A stretch of 23,476 bases of DNA from an uncultured archaeon. GTDB lineage: Archaea > Thermoproteota > Nitrososphaeria > Nitrososphaerales > Nitrosopumilaceae. The notes beneath the pieces were generated by a model, which saw nothing but the letters and a program-made list of their open reading frames with translations, was not told the origin of the DNA and ran no database searches. The stretch is from contig CATMRH010000006.1 in assembly GCA_950073955.1 (NCBI GenBank), positions 1 to 23,476 of the forward strand, read 5' to 3'. The position numbers were made by a program, and so were the translations under genes. Below, one piece after another: positions 1 through 7,869 of the stretch (its first letter is position 1; every line of letters begins with the position of its first letter).

Positions 1-687
1 ATCATGATAAAGAAAGACAAGGTTATCAAAGTAGGTGATAGGATAACTTTGCCTAGTGGATACAACGGTCTAGTATACAAAATTACACCTAGAGTAACCT
101 ATATCAGACATGGTCTTAACGAGTCTTTGGCAATTATTCCCACAAAACAAATCGTCTCAGAAGAAATAATCAATTTTACTAAAGAATTCAAGCTTGTTCC
201 TGCCTCTATTGATGTTGGAGTTTCATATCTTAATGATCCTGTGCAAGTAGAAGCAATTCTAATTAAGATAGGTAAACGTGCCATGATAGAAGTTAAGGAT
301 GGGGAGGGTAAACATCTAGCCAGACAGAAAAGATGTCCGTATCTTGATGAACACAAACCAAGTTGTGGATGTGATAAAGAATTATACGTAGATATAGGTG
401 ATCCTGTTGTAAGATTTAACAATTTTAACGATTCAGCACTTGATTTTGCACTCAGAGTGTTTGTGCGAGATTATGGTTCTCAGTTTAGAATGAAAAGTGA
501 AATGCGAACAATCATGTACGAAGAATTCAAAAATTATGACATTAGAATTCCATGGCCTATCCGAACGGTATACCAAGGTGATGAGAAAAGAGAAGCAAAA
601 GAAATTGGAAAATTCGATGAAATGCGTAACAAAGTGGTTAAGAAGTATGGCACTAAAGATACTGAGGGTGCTGCAGAAGAAGAATAA
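1..687 (+). CDS. MscS-family mechanosensitive channel, C-terminal part (5' truncated by window)
   Basis: The visible 227 residues match the cytoplasmic part of a small-conductance mechanosensitive channel. Residues about 8-58 look like the MscS beta domain (VGDRI near the start, then YIRHGL, AIIPTKQIVSE and INFT), and residues about 60-190 like the alpha/beta C-terminal domain (VGVSYLNDP, the DSALDFALRVFVRDY stretch, IRIPWPIRTVY). The pore-lining helices that should come before are absent, and the frame is open to base 1, so the first visible ATG at base 4 is probably internal. An insert with four cysteines and a histidine (CPYLDEHKPSCGCD) sits in the C-terminal domain and could bind metal; this is inference. 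The family releases solutes under osmotic downshock at the cytoplasmic membrane. The family call is fairly firm; substrate and gating cannot be read. Confidence 0.8.
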   Translation: MMIKKDKVIKVGDRITLPSGYNGLVYKITPRVTYIRHGLNESLAIIPTKQIVSEEIINFTKEFKLVPASIDVGVSYLNDPVQVEAILIKIGKRAMIEVKDGEGKHLARQKRCPYLDEHKPSCGCDKELYVDIGDPVVRFNNFNDSALDFALRVFVRDYGSQFRMKSEMRTIMYEEFKNYDIRIPWPIRTVYQGDEKREAKEIGKFDEMRNKVVKKYGTKDTEGAAEEE

Positions 688-697
688 TCTTCTCAAA

Positions 698-705
698 ACT
701 TAAGA
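698..705 (+). promoter_or_regulatory. Candidate TATA box for the prs operon
   Basis: ACTTAAGA lies 22-29 bases before the TTG start of the PRPP synthetase gene. This is the spacing expected for a leaderless archaeal transcript. It is a weak match and was judged by position only. Confidence 0.35.
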
Positions 706-726
706 ATCCCATCGAATCACATTTTC

Positions 727-1608
727 TTGTTGAGTAATCTATCAGTAATTTCAGGAAAGTCTTCAGAAGATTTAGCAAGAAGATTATCTAGAAAGATAAA
801 GGCTAATCTTGTAAAATCAGAAGTAAGAGTTTTCCCTGATGGAGAAAGTAAAATTACTCTTAAGGGAAAAATATCAAAAAGAAAATCCGTTGTTGTAAAA
901 TCAATTTTTCCACCTGTTGATACAAATTTAATTCAAGCATTATCATTAATTTCAAAAGCTAAAGAAGTATCATCGGAAGTAACTGCTGTAATTCCATACA
1001 TGGGATATGCAAGACAAGATAGAGAATTTTTACCAGGTGAAATTGTTACGATGAAAGTTCTTGGGAAATTGTTTAAAGCTGCTGGTGCATCAAAAATAAT
1101 TACTGTTGATATCCATAGTATGGTTGGTCTCAAGCACTTTAATATGAAATCAAAAAATGTAACTGCAATTCCAGATCTAGTAAAATATTTTAAGAAATTG
1201 AGCCTAAAAAATCCCTTGATTGTTTCACCTGATCAAGGTGGAAGAGATAGAGCAAAAGAATTTGCAAAAGAATTTGAGTCAGAGTATATTGCACTAGAAA
1301 AAAAGAGAGATAGAAAAACAGGCAAAGTGCAAATTAAAACAAAAAATACAGATAAAGTTGCTGATAGAGATCTGATTTTAGTTGATGATATGATAAGTAC
1401 GGGAGGAAGTATAATCAAGGCTACACAATTTCTTAAAAAACAAAAATGTAAGAGAGTATATGTTGCATGTACACATGCTCTTTTAATGAACGATGCAGAA
1501 AAAAAGATAAGAAAGGCAGGTGTTACAATGATTGTTTGTGCAAACACAATTCCAAGTAAAACATCAATCGTTGATGTTTCTAATACAATTGCACTGGCAA
1601 TAATGTAA
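727..1608 (+). CDS. prs: Ribose-phosphate pyrophosphokinase (PRPP synthetase)
   Basis: This enzyme transfers pyrophosphate from ATP to ribose 5-phosphate. The PRPP formed feeds purine, pyrimidine, histidine and NAD synthesis in the cytoplasm. The 293 residues carry the family motifs in order: FPDGE at 36-40, the flexible-loop segment YARQDRE at 94-100, DIHS at 128-131, SPDQGGRDRA at 167-176, and the PRPP-binding loop LVDDMISTGGSI at 218-229. Length fits the compact archaeal form. Translation appears to begin at TTG: bases 727 and 730 are both TTG and no nearby ATG would keep the N-terminal strand. Its TAA shares one base with the ATG of the next gene (taATG), so it leads a translationally coupled operon with a tRNA methyltransferase, RNase Z and a Sir2 protein. 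Confidence 0.95.
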   Translation: MLSNLSVISGKSSEDLARRLSRKIKANLVKSEVRVFPDGESKITLKGKISKRKSVVVKSIFPPVDTNLIQALSLISKAKEVSSEVTAVIPYMGYARQDREFLPGEIVTMKVLGKLFKAAGASKIITVDIHSMVGLKHFNMKSKNVTAIPDLVKYFKKLSLKNPLIVSPDQGGRDRAKEFAKEFESEYIALEKKRDRKTGKVQIKTKNTDKVADRDLILVDDMISTGGSIIKATQFLKKQKCKRVYVACTHALLMNDAEKKIRKAGVTMIVCANTIPSKTSIVDVSNTIALAIM

Positions 1609-2555
1609 TGCCTGAAAGTTTTTTTATTTTATCTAAAGATTATCTAGAGCTTGCAAGTGATGAAATAATTGCAATATCAAAAACATACGATAGGTTTGCT
1701 AAAGCTAAAATAATTTCTAATTTAATAATCATTCAATCTAAAACAAATTGGAATGAAATTGCAAAACGTGCTTCGTTTGTTAAAGTTTCTGGACAAATAT
1801 TGCGTAAGATGTCGGGATTATTTTTAGATGATGATAATTTTCAAGTGCTAAAAAATGCAAATACCTTTGTTTGCAGAATAATTAATTTATCATCAAAGCA
1901 ATTGAATATTCCAGAATTAGAAAGATCTATGGGTGATATGATATCAAAATTTTCTCATGCAAAAGTAGAATTAGTAGATCCTGATATTACGGTATATCTA
2001 ATTTTTACAGATGAAGAGAGTTTTTTTGGATTTTCTAAACGAGTTAAAGAAGAAAGCAGACCAAAAAAGACCAAAAACCACCCTCATGAATTAGACTGGA
2101 AGTTAACTAGAGTAATGATAAACTTGACTGGATTAAAAGAAGGTGAAACTGTATGTGATCCATTTTGTGGTACTGGTACAACTCTTTTAGAGGCTGAATC
2201 TATGGGTATTCATGCAATTGGGTTAGATTTTGATGAAAAAATGTACAAGATTTCAAAAGAAAATCTCAAAGCAAATGGGTATAAATCAAAGGTTTTCAAG
2301 TTAGATTTTCAAGAATTTACAAAAATCTCTGAAAAGTTTGATGGAATTGTCACCGACTTGCCATATGGAAGAGCATCAAAAGCATCAGAAAAACCCGAAG
2401 AAATCTTAAAGAAATTTTTCTCAATTCTACCCAAACGTAAGAGAATAGCAATTATGTACAAAAAAGGATTGGAAAGTAATTTGAAATTAAGTGGATTAAA
2501 GAAATACGAAATCTATAGGCATAAAAGCTTGACAAGGACAATTTTAATTAAATGA
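1608..2555 (+). CDS. tRNA (guanine-10-N2) methyltransferase, archaeal Trm11/Trm-G10 type
   Basis: The protein is predicted to methylate G10 of tRNA with S-adenosylmethionine, giving m2G10 and possibly m2,2G10. The N-terminal half (about residues 1-150) has the size and character of the THUMP-containing tRNA-binding region. The C-terminal half is a Rossmann methyltransferase: motif I is VCDPFCGTGTTLLEA starting at residue 182, the acidic end of strand 2 is GLDFD, and the catalytic motif IV is TDLPYG at 249-254, the amino-methyltransferase (N/D)PPY type with Leu in place of the first Pro. The ending YRHKSLTRTI is typical of the family. Total length is 315. It overlaps prs by one base and RNase Z by four (ATGA). 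The D-L-P-Y form of motif IV, not D-P-P-Y, deserves notice, although I believe it occurs in relatives. Confidence 0.88.
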   Translation: MPESFFILSKDYLELASDEIIAISKTYDRFAKAKIISNLIIIQSKTNWNEIAKRASFVKVSGQILRKMSGLFLDDDNFQVLKNANTFVCRIINLSSKQLNIPELERSMGDMISKFSHAKVELVDPDITVYLIFTDEESFFGFSKRVKEESRPKKTKNHPHELDWKLTRVMINLTGLKEGETVCDPFCGTGTTLLEAESMGIHAIGLDFDEKMYKISKENLKANGYKSKVFKLDFQEFTKISEKFDGIVTDLPYGRASKASEKPEEILKKFFSILPKRKRIAIMYKKGLESNLKLSGLKKYEIYRHKSLTRTILIK

Positions 2556-3451
2556 AACTTGTATTCTTAGGAACATCAGCATCTCAACCCACTGAAAACA
2601 GAGGACTATCTTGTATTTGTTTAGAAAGAGAGGGAGAGATCTTAATGTTTGATGCTGGAGAAGCTACACAAATTTCCTATATGAAATCAGGTTTAGGGTG
2701 GAATAAGAAGATGAAAATTTTTGTTACACATCTACATGGAGATCATTGTGTGGGAATTCTAGGATTATTACAAACAATGTCTATGCAAAAGAGAACTGAA
2801 ACTTTGGAAATTTTTGGTCCAAGTGGAATTGATGAATTCATTGCAGCAAATATCAAAATATTAAATTTTGGATTATCATTTCCTGTTTTAATTACTATTA
2901 TCAATGAAGGAAAAATTCTTGAGAATAAAAAATTTTCAATGTATGCATGCAAAGCTAATCATTCAGTTACTGCATTTTCATATCTATTTGAAGAAAAAGA
3001 TAAGCCTGGAAGATTCAATGTTGAAAAAGCTAAGGAATTAGGCATACCTGAAGGCGAATTATGGAATAAATTACAAAGTGGAAATGAAATTATTGTTAAC
3101 GGAAAAAAAATTAGGCCAGATCAGGTATTAGGCGAAAAACGTCCAGGCAAAAAGATAGGAATTTCGGGTGATACAATGCCTACTAAAGAATTAGAAAAAT
3201 TTTTTGAGGAATGTGATTATCTTGTATTTGATTCTACATTTCTTGATGAAGAAAAACAGAGAGCACAAGATACATGTCATTCTACTGCAAAACAAGCTGC
3301 AACTTTAGGAAAAAATGCAAGAGTAAAAAATTTAGTTCTAACACATTTCTCAGCTAGATACAAAGATGAAGATGGACATTTGAGACAAGCACAAGAAATT
3401 CATAATTCAGTAATAACTGCAAGAGATCTTTTAGAAATAGAAATTAAATGA
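2552..3451 (+). CDS. rnz: Ribonuclease Z (tRNA 3'-processing endonuclease)
   Basis: RNase Z cuts the 3' trailer from tRNA precursors that lack an encoded CCA. It is a zinc-dependent metallo-beta-lactamase fold enzyme. Visible motifs are the N-terminal LGTSASQPTENR, the metal-binding THLHGDH at residues 59-65, the SGDT aspartate region near residue 210, DSTF near 228, the HST segment near 242, and the late THFSARY near 270. The 299-residue length fits the short archaeal and bacterial form. The start is ATG overlapping the upstream TGA (ATGA), and the end overlaps the Sir2 start the same way. The placement beside a tRNA methyltransferase, with a CCA-adding enzyme about 3 kb away, fits a tRNA maturation neighbourhood. 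Confidence 0.95.
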   Translation: MKLVFLGTSASQPTENRGLSCICLEREGEILMFDAGEATQISYMKSGLGWNKKMKIFVTHLHGDHCVGILGLLQTMSMQKRTETLEIFGPSGIDEFIAANIKILNFGLSFPVLITIINEGKILENKKFSMYACKANHSVTAFSYLFEEKDKPGRFNVEKAKELGIPEGELWNKLQSGNEIIVNGKKIRPDQVLGEKRPGKKIGISGDTMPTKELEKFFEECDYLVFDSTFLDEEKQRAQDTCHSTAKQAATLGKNARVKNLVLTHFSARYKDEDGHLRQAQEIHNSVITARDLLEIEIK

Positions 3452-4182
3452 AAATGTTTGAGTTAATTAAAGATCATATTAAAGACATTAAAAAAATTGT
3501 ATTTGTTACAGGTGCTGGGATATCACAAGAAAGTGGGATACCTACATTTAGAGGAAAAGATGGTCTGTGGAGGAATTATGATGTAATGAAATTAGCTACA
3601 ATTGATGCGTTTTACGATAACCCAAAATTGGTTTGGGAGTGGTATAATGAAAGAAGAAAGAATATCTTTGCAGCACAACCAAATCCAGGCCACAAAGCAA
3701 TTGCTGAACTTGAAAAATATACCAAAGTCGCGGTTTTAACACAGAACATTGATGGTCTTCATCAAAAGGCGGGAAGTTCGGAGGTGTTGGAGTTACATGG
3801 AAGTATTGTAAAGATTAAGTGTTCAGTTTGTGATTTTAAAGATGAAATTATGACAGAATTTTCTGAAATTCCACCATTATGTAAATGTGGAAATATACTT
3901 AGGCCTGATGTTGTCTGGTTTGGAGAATCTCTACCACAAGATGTATGGCAAAAAGCCATAATTTTTGCAAATGAATGTGATTTAATGATAATTGCCGGCA
4001 CATCTCTTGTTGTATCACCAGCAAATACACTACCAATCTATGCAAAACAAAATAATGCAATATTGATAGAAATCAATCCAGAAGATACTGAAATGTCATC
4101 AGAGATGGATTTAGTTATAAGAAATACAAGTGCAGTTACTTTACCTGAACTGGTTTCAGTTTTTAGCAAAGTAGATAATTAA
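3448..4182 (+). CDS. cobB: Sir2-family NAD-dependent protein deacylase (sirtuin, class III-like)
   Basis: Sirtuins remove acyl groups from lysine using NAD. Family motifs are GAGIS at 22-26, the FRGKDGLW stretch at 34-41, TQNIDGLHQ at 98-106, catalytic His117 in ELHGS, and a zinc site from Cys125, Cys128, Cys145 and Cys147 (the second pair is CxC, not CxxC). GTSL lies near 188. Tyr66 and Arg69 (WYNER) sit where class III sirtuins such as SIRT5 and CobB have the Tyr-x-x-Arg pair that recognises succinyl or malonyl lysine. Desuccinylase activity is therefore plausible, by inference. Start choice: ATG at 3448 overlaps the RNase Z stop (ATGA); a second ATG follows at 3454. It is the last gene of the four-gene operon and ends 14 bases from a convergent gene. 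Confidence 0.93.
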   Translation: MKMFELIKDHIKDIKKIVFVTGAGISQESGIPTFRGKDGLWRNYDVMKLATIDAFYDNPKLVWEWYNERRKNIFAAQPNPGHKAIAELEKYTKVAVLTQNIDGLHQKAGSSEVLELHGSIVKIKCSVCDFKDEIMTEFSEIPPLCKCGNILRPDVVWFGESLPQDVWQKAIIFANECDLMIIAGTSLVVSPANTLPIYAKQNNAILIEINPEDTEMSSEMDLVIRNTSAVTLPELVSVFSKVDN

Positions 4183-4196
4183 GATTTGGAGAATAC

Positions 4197-4901
4197 TCAA
4201 TTAATTATAGTATCAGGACTATCTACAGGATTAAATACAGATGAAGAAATTGTTCCGTATTCTTCATGATCTATTGTCATTTCAATAAAGTAAGATGTTT
4301 CTGTTACATTTTGTACAAATGTTTCAAACATTGAGGAATAAAAAATTCCTGTAAAGAGTTCTTTTTCAGTTGTTCGTAAAGTCACAGTGACACTGTTTGT
4401 TTTTCCAGAAGTATCTTCATAGTGAAGCATAATAGTATCATTTGATTGCGGAGTAGATTTGAGTGATAGTGTTTCAAATGTTTGTGTTGTTTGTTCTCCT
4501 GATGTTTTAGTAGTAAAAGGTGATTCTGTTGCTGAAACTGTTCCAGGTGATGATGAGCTACGTTGACCCATAGATTCATTATTACTAGTTTGACTATCTC
4601 CTAAGATACCAGCAAATCCTATAGTTTGTAGTATGGATTCACTAAAATCACTGATACTCTCGGATATACTATCGAATATACTTTCGGTTGAGCTTTCGGT
4701 GAAATATTTCACTTGAGTATTAACTAGTTTAGCACCTTCTTCAATGGTTGTTCCTGATTTTTGAATGGCGTCATCCTTTATTTTCTCAAGATCATTTTTT
4801 ACATTTGAGGAAGTTTCAGGGAGTAATTGATAAATTTCATTTGGAAATACTATTACAGCTACTAATAAAATCGCACCAATTATGGCTAATTTTATGAACA
4901 T
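4197..4901 (-). CDS. Membrane-anchored or secreted Ser/Thr-rich hypothetical protein
   Basis: No family was recognised. The 234 residues start with MFIK followed by one hydrophobic segment (about residues 4-20, LAIIGAILLVAVIVF), which is either an uncleaved anchor or a signal peptide. Next comes a charged helical region (about 30-65), a Ser-rich stretch with repeated S-x-S-x-S patterns (about 70-100), and a low-complexity Ser/Thr/Gln linker (about 105-150). The C-terminal domain (about 150-230) alternates hydrophobic residues as in a beta sandwich (SVTVTLRTTEK, SYFIEMTIDHEEY). This layout suggests a domain displayed outside the cell on a flexible stalk. N-x-S/T sites are frequent, which would suit glycosylation. 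The gene lies head-to-head (convergent) with the Sir2 gene. Confidence 0.65.
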   Translation of the reverse strand: MFIKLAIIGAILLVAVIVFPNEIYQLLPETSSNVKNDLEKIKDDAIQKSGTTIEEGAKLVNTQVKYFTESSTESIFDSISESISDFSESILQTIGFAGILGDSQTSNNESMGQRSSSSPGTVSATESPFTTKTSGEQTTQTFETLSLKSTPQSNDTIMLHYEDTSGKTNSVTVTLRTTEKELFTGIFYSSMFETFVQNVTETSYFIEMTIDHEEYGTISSSVFNPVDSPDTIIN

Positions 4902-4974
4902 ATAGTTAATTTATAAAAAAAGGATTTTAGATTCAAACTAAAAAAAATATTCAAAAATGATTGAATTTTCTTAG

Positions 4975-5382
4975 CTAAGTTTCATCATATCTAGAAACAA
5001 TCCAGTCAATTATTCTATCAATATGTACTGAAGTGAGAATTACTTTAATTGGTCCTAGAGGGGACTCGTCCGCTTTTTCACAAATTGCTATTTGTTCAAC
5101 AAATGCTGCTTGTTTATTTAGATAAAACCAAGTAGTGTCATTTTCTAAATTTTTTTCAAGATTACGTCTATAGATTTTTTGAGATTGTTTTGTGTGAATT
5201 GTTTCGTAAATCTTTTCCAAAGACTTTAGATCATTAGACTGAAAACTAATTGAAGAATTTTCAGTTTTTATAGTTGAATATGGAAAAACATTTGAAATTG
5301 CTTTTTGGATTTTTTTTGGATCCTCAGAGGGATTTACTGAACAAAATATTTCTATTTTGCAACTAATATTTGGAATTTTCAT
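4975..5382 (-). CDS. UPF0201 family protein (putative RNA-binding)
   Basis: This 135-residue protein matches the archaeal UPF0201 family. The signatures are the N-terminal VNPSEDPKKIQKAISNVFP segment, FYLNKQAAFVEQ at 86-97, ESPLGPIKV at 106-114 and IIDWI at 124-128. Its function is not established; RNA binding has been suggested for the family. I place the start at the ATG at 5382, because that ATG overlaps the TGA of the upstream UPF0200 gene (ATGA). A TTG at 5391 would add three residues and is less likely. UPF0200 and UPF0201 are fused in Archaeoglobus (AF_1395), so the coupled pair here fits a shared job. Confidence 0.82.
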   Translation of the reverse strand: MKIPNISCKIEIFCSVNPSEDPKKIQKAISNVFPYSTIKTENSSISFQSNDLKSLEKIYETIHTKQSQKIYRRNLEKNLENDTTWFYLNKQAAFVEQIAICEKADESPLGPIKVILTSVHIDRIIDWIVSRYDET

Positions 5383-5930
5383 TCTATCCAACTTTGAATG
5401 ATCTTAAAGGCGGCTTCTATTAACTCGTCTTTCGTTAAACCAGTATTTGATATTGTGTCATTAGATAACGCAATTGAATTACTAATTCCAATACTTAATT
5501 CACGGTTATCTCTTTCTTGAAAGTGATCTTTTGTTTGAGGATCATCTGATCTTCCTCTTTTTTGTAAAAAATTAAATCTAGTATCAGATGATGCATGAAT
5601 TGCTAGTAGTTTGACATTACCAAATTTTTTAAGAACTTGTATCTCATCATTGGATCTTACTCCATCAATTAGTATGACATCTGCCGTAGAGGATTCTATT
5701 TGTGGTGTAATTAATTCAGCTATTGCACCAGGACCATTTTTTTTCCTAAGCTCAAGCATTAGTTTTCCAAGATTAGATCTGGTTGGTTCTAAGTTTTTTT
5801 TAGTTGCTTCTACTCTAACTGCATTTCCCATATTGATAATATCATATCCTTTTGGTTCCAGTCCTTCAGCAATAGTAGATTTACCAGCCCCAGGCATACC
5901 TGTTAAGCATACAATTAGTTTTGTCAACAC
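5379..5930 (-). CDS. UPF0200 family P-loop kinase-like protein
   Basis: The protein is an archaeal nucleotide-kinase-like P-loop ATPase, distantly similar to dephospho-CoA kinase and CMP kinase. The Walker A motif is GMPGAGKST at 11-19, a Walker-B-like VILIDGVRSNDE spans 85-96, and the lid-like arginine segment RGRSDDP lies at 125-131. It is 183 residues long, usual for the family. The substrate is unknown; it should not be named dephospho-CoA kinase on this evidence. The start is GTG at 5930 or TTG at 5927. An in-frame stop lies just upstream at 5934-5936, and the next ATG would fall inside the P-loop. Its stop overlaps the UPF0201 start. It is divergent from thpR, with a short shared promoter region. 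Confidence 0.83.
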   Translation of the reverse strand: MLTKLIVCLTGMPGAGKSTIAEGLEPKGYDIINMGNAVRVEATKKNLEPTRSNLGKLMLELRKKNGPGAIAELITPQIESSTADVILIDGVRSNDEIQVLKKFGNVKLLAIHASSDTRFNFLQKRGRSDDPQTKDHFQERDNRELSIGISNSIALSNDTISNTGLTKDELIEAAFKIIQSWIE

Positions 5931-5971
5931 ATATCAAAAAAGAGGCTGGTCTATGAAGCTACCGGAAATTA

Positions 5972-5979
5972 TTATAAAG
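5972..5979 (+). promoter_or_regulatory. TATA box for thpR-cca-kinase operon
   Basis: TTATAAAG lies 20-27 bases before the ATG at 5999. The position fits a leaderless transcript and supports 5999 over the TTG at 5984 as the start of thpR. Confidence 0.6.
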
Positions 5980-5998
5980 ATACTTGAAAGAATGTTAT

Positions 5999-6541
5999 AT
6001 GCGAACTTTTGTAGCAGTTGAAATCTCAAATGGTGATATTATTAATTCCATAAAAAAATTTCAAACTGAAGTTAATATTAATGCAAAACCTGTAGAACCA
6101 AAAAATTTTCATTTTACTCTACAATTTCTAGGTGAAATTTCAGAGGAGGTCTCACAAAAAATTATCCAAGCCCTTCGTAAGATTGAATTTTCAAGTTTTA
6201 ATGTAAACTTGAAAGGAGTAGGTGCATTTCCTAAACCTAAATTTCCAAGAGTAGTTTGGGTTGGTACAGATAATGATGGAGGAAATATGCTAATTCAATT
6301 ATCAAAAAAAGTTGAAAAAGCATTAGAACCTTTAGGATTTTTTTCAGATAAGCCATTCAAACCTCATATCACAATATTTAGAATTAAAAAGAAGGTTGGA
6401 GACATAACAACTGAATTGGACAGCCAGAAAACAATAGATTTTGGAATGCAAGAAGTTACTAATCTCAAATTGAAAAAAAGTGAACTTACATCAGATGGAC
6501 CAGTCTATTTTGATTTAGAGGAGATTAAAGCAGTAAAATGA
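5999..6541 (+). CDS. thpR: RNA 2',3'-cyclic phosphodiesterase (2'-5' RNA ligase / LigT family)
   Basis: ThpR opens 2',3'-cyclic phosphates on RNA; the same fold was first described as a 2'-5' RNA ligase acting on tRNA halves. The two catalytic HxT motifs are present: HFT at 38-40 within HFTLQFLG, and HIT at 123-125 within KPHITIFRI. Length is 180, typical for the family. I start at ATG 5999 (MRTFVAVEIS), because family members begin right at this strand and a TATA box sits 20-27 bases upstream. A TTG at 5984 would add five unlikely residues. The stop overlaps the CCA-adding enzyme start (ATGA). The two are a common pair in archaea, which suggests that ThpR works on tRNA or RNA ends. Confidence 0.92.
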   Translation: MRTFVAVEISNGDIINSIKKFQTEVNINAKPVEPKNFHFTLQFLGEISEEVSQKIIQALRKIEFSSFNVNLKGVGAFPKPKFPRVVWVGTDNDGGNMLIQLSKKVEKALEPLGFFSDKPFKPHITIFRIKKKVGDITTELDSQKTIDFGMQEVTNLKLKKSELTSDGPVYFDLEEIKAVK

Positions 6542-7869
6542 AACAAATTATTTCCAAAGTTTCCAGGATTGTTATTCCATCAAAAGCAATGGAAAAATCA
6601 AAAAACCATATTGCTGAATTAGCGTTTAAATTAGTTAAAAAAGAAATTAGAAAATTTCCAGAAGTAACAGGATTAGAATTTGGGGGTTCATTTGCAAAAG
6701 GTACTTGGTTATCAAAAGATGCAGATGTAGATATTTTTATCAGATTCAAGAAATCTACGTCAGAAGAAAAATTTGAAAAAATCTCAAAAAAAATTGGTTT
6801 TGAATCTATGAAAAAATATTCTCCTTATGTTAGATATTCTGAACATCCCTATGTTGAGGCTAAAATTAAGAATACCAAGATCAATGTTGTGCCATTTTAT
6901 GATGTAAAAAATGGTGAATGGAAGAGTGCTGCGGATAGATCTCCATTTCATACAAAATTCATGGAAAAATCATTAACACCAAAAATGAGAAACGAGGTTA
7001 GAATTCTAAAAACATTTCTCAAGTCAAATGGAATTTACGGAGCCGAAATTGCAAAGCAGGGATTTAGTGGTTACGTTTCAGAAGTTTTGATCAAACATTT
7101 TGGAAGTTTTGAAAATGTAATGAAATCAATATCACAAGTTAAAGAAAATCAAATTCTTGGAAAGACTTCAAAGAAATTTAACACATCAATAGTGATCATA
7201 GACCCAATTGATAATAATAGAAACTTAGCTGCAGCAATTTCTGATGAAAATATTGGAAAATTTATTCTTCTTTCTATGGCTTTTAAAGAAAAACCTGCAT
7301 TAAAATTCTTCAAGAACAAAAAATCAACAATTTCAAAGAAACATTGGGAAAATTTGTTAGTGATAAAATTTGACTTTAAAATTAGAAGTCCAGATATAAT
7401 ATGGGGACAAATTAAAAGAGCCACTTCATCATTGTCCACTCAATTAGAATTAGGTGGATTCAATGTATTAAGAAGTAAACCTCATACAGATCAACAAAAA
7501 GAGGTCTATCTATTTTTCTTGTTAGAGTCTACAAAAATTCCAGAAATATATATAAAAAATGGACCAGAATTTTTTAGAGAAAGTAGTTCCAAGAGTTTCA
7601 TTTCTAAAAATCTTAGAAATACAGAATTAATGTGGATTGGAAATAATAAAAAAATAATTTCGTTAGAAAAAAGAAAACATACTGAAGCAGTAAAATTTAT
7701 GACAGAATTTTTGAAAAAAAATCTTCGAACAGATATACCAAAAGGTCTGCAGAGTGATTTCAAGCGTGGTTTCAAGGTTTCAGTGGGAAACAAAAGTTTA
7801 AGCAAATCAATTAAAGAGGCTGCAAGTGAGCTGATTTTAACAGATGGTACTCTCCTTCATTTCAATTAA
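6538..7869 (+). CDS. cca: CCA-adding enzyme, archaeal class I tRNA nucleotidyltransferase
   Basis: The enzyme adds C, C and A to tRNA 3' ends without a nucleic acid template. It has 443 residues, normal for the archaeal class. The nucleotidyltransferase head shows GGS at 49-51, KGTWL, and the carboxylate pair in DADVDIF, where D63 and D65 are the likely metal ligands. KSAADRSPFHTKFM (129-142) matches the conserved patch after the palm. Tail residues 150-440 are divergent but fit the central and tail domains in length. The third carboxylate, Asp110 in the A. fulgidus enzyme (LDVVPCY as I recall it), appears to be replaced by Asn116 here (INVVPFY, codon at 6883-6885). It is coupled to thpR by ATGA and overlaps the following kinase by 26 bases. 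The nearby tRNA-Pro lacks an encoded CCA, so the cell needs this activity. Confidence 0.92.
   Translation: MKQIISKVSRIVIPSKAMEKSKNHIAELAFKLVKKEIRKFPEVTGLEFGGSFAKGTWLSKDADVDIFIRFKKSTSEEKFEKISKKIGFESMKKYSPYVRYSEHPYVEAKIKNTKINVVPFYDVKNGEWKSAADRSPFHTKFMEKSLTPKMRNEVRILKTFLKSNGIYGAEIAKQGFSGYVSEVLIKHFGSFENVMKSISQVKENQILGKTSKKFNTSIVIIDPIDNNRNLAAAISDENIGKFILLSMAFKEKPALKFFKNKKSTISKKHWENLLVIKFDFKIRSPDIIWGQIKRATSSLSTQLELGGFNVLRSKPHTDQQKEVYLFFLLESTKIPEIYIKNGPEFFRESSSKSFISKNLRNTELMWIGNNKKIISLEKRKHTEAVKFMTEFLKKNLRTDIPKGLQSDFKRGFKVSVGNKSLSKSIKEAASELILTDGTLLHFN

Noticed and set aside
5379..5930. Naming this gene dephospho-CoA kinase
   Set aside because: Only general P-loop kinase features are visible; the archaeal dephospho-CoA kinase I know of belongs to another family, so the substrate is left open.
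5611..6021. 136-residue open frame on the plus strand
   Set aside because: It is mostly antisense to the UPF0200 gene with its P-loop and runs across the thpR promoter.
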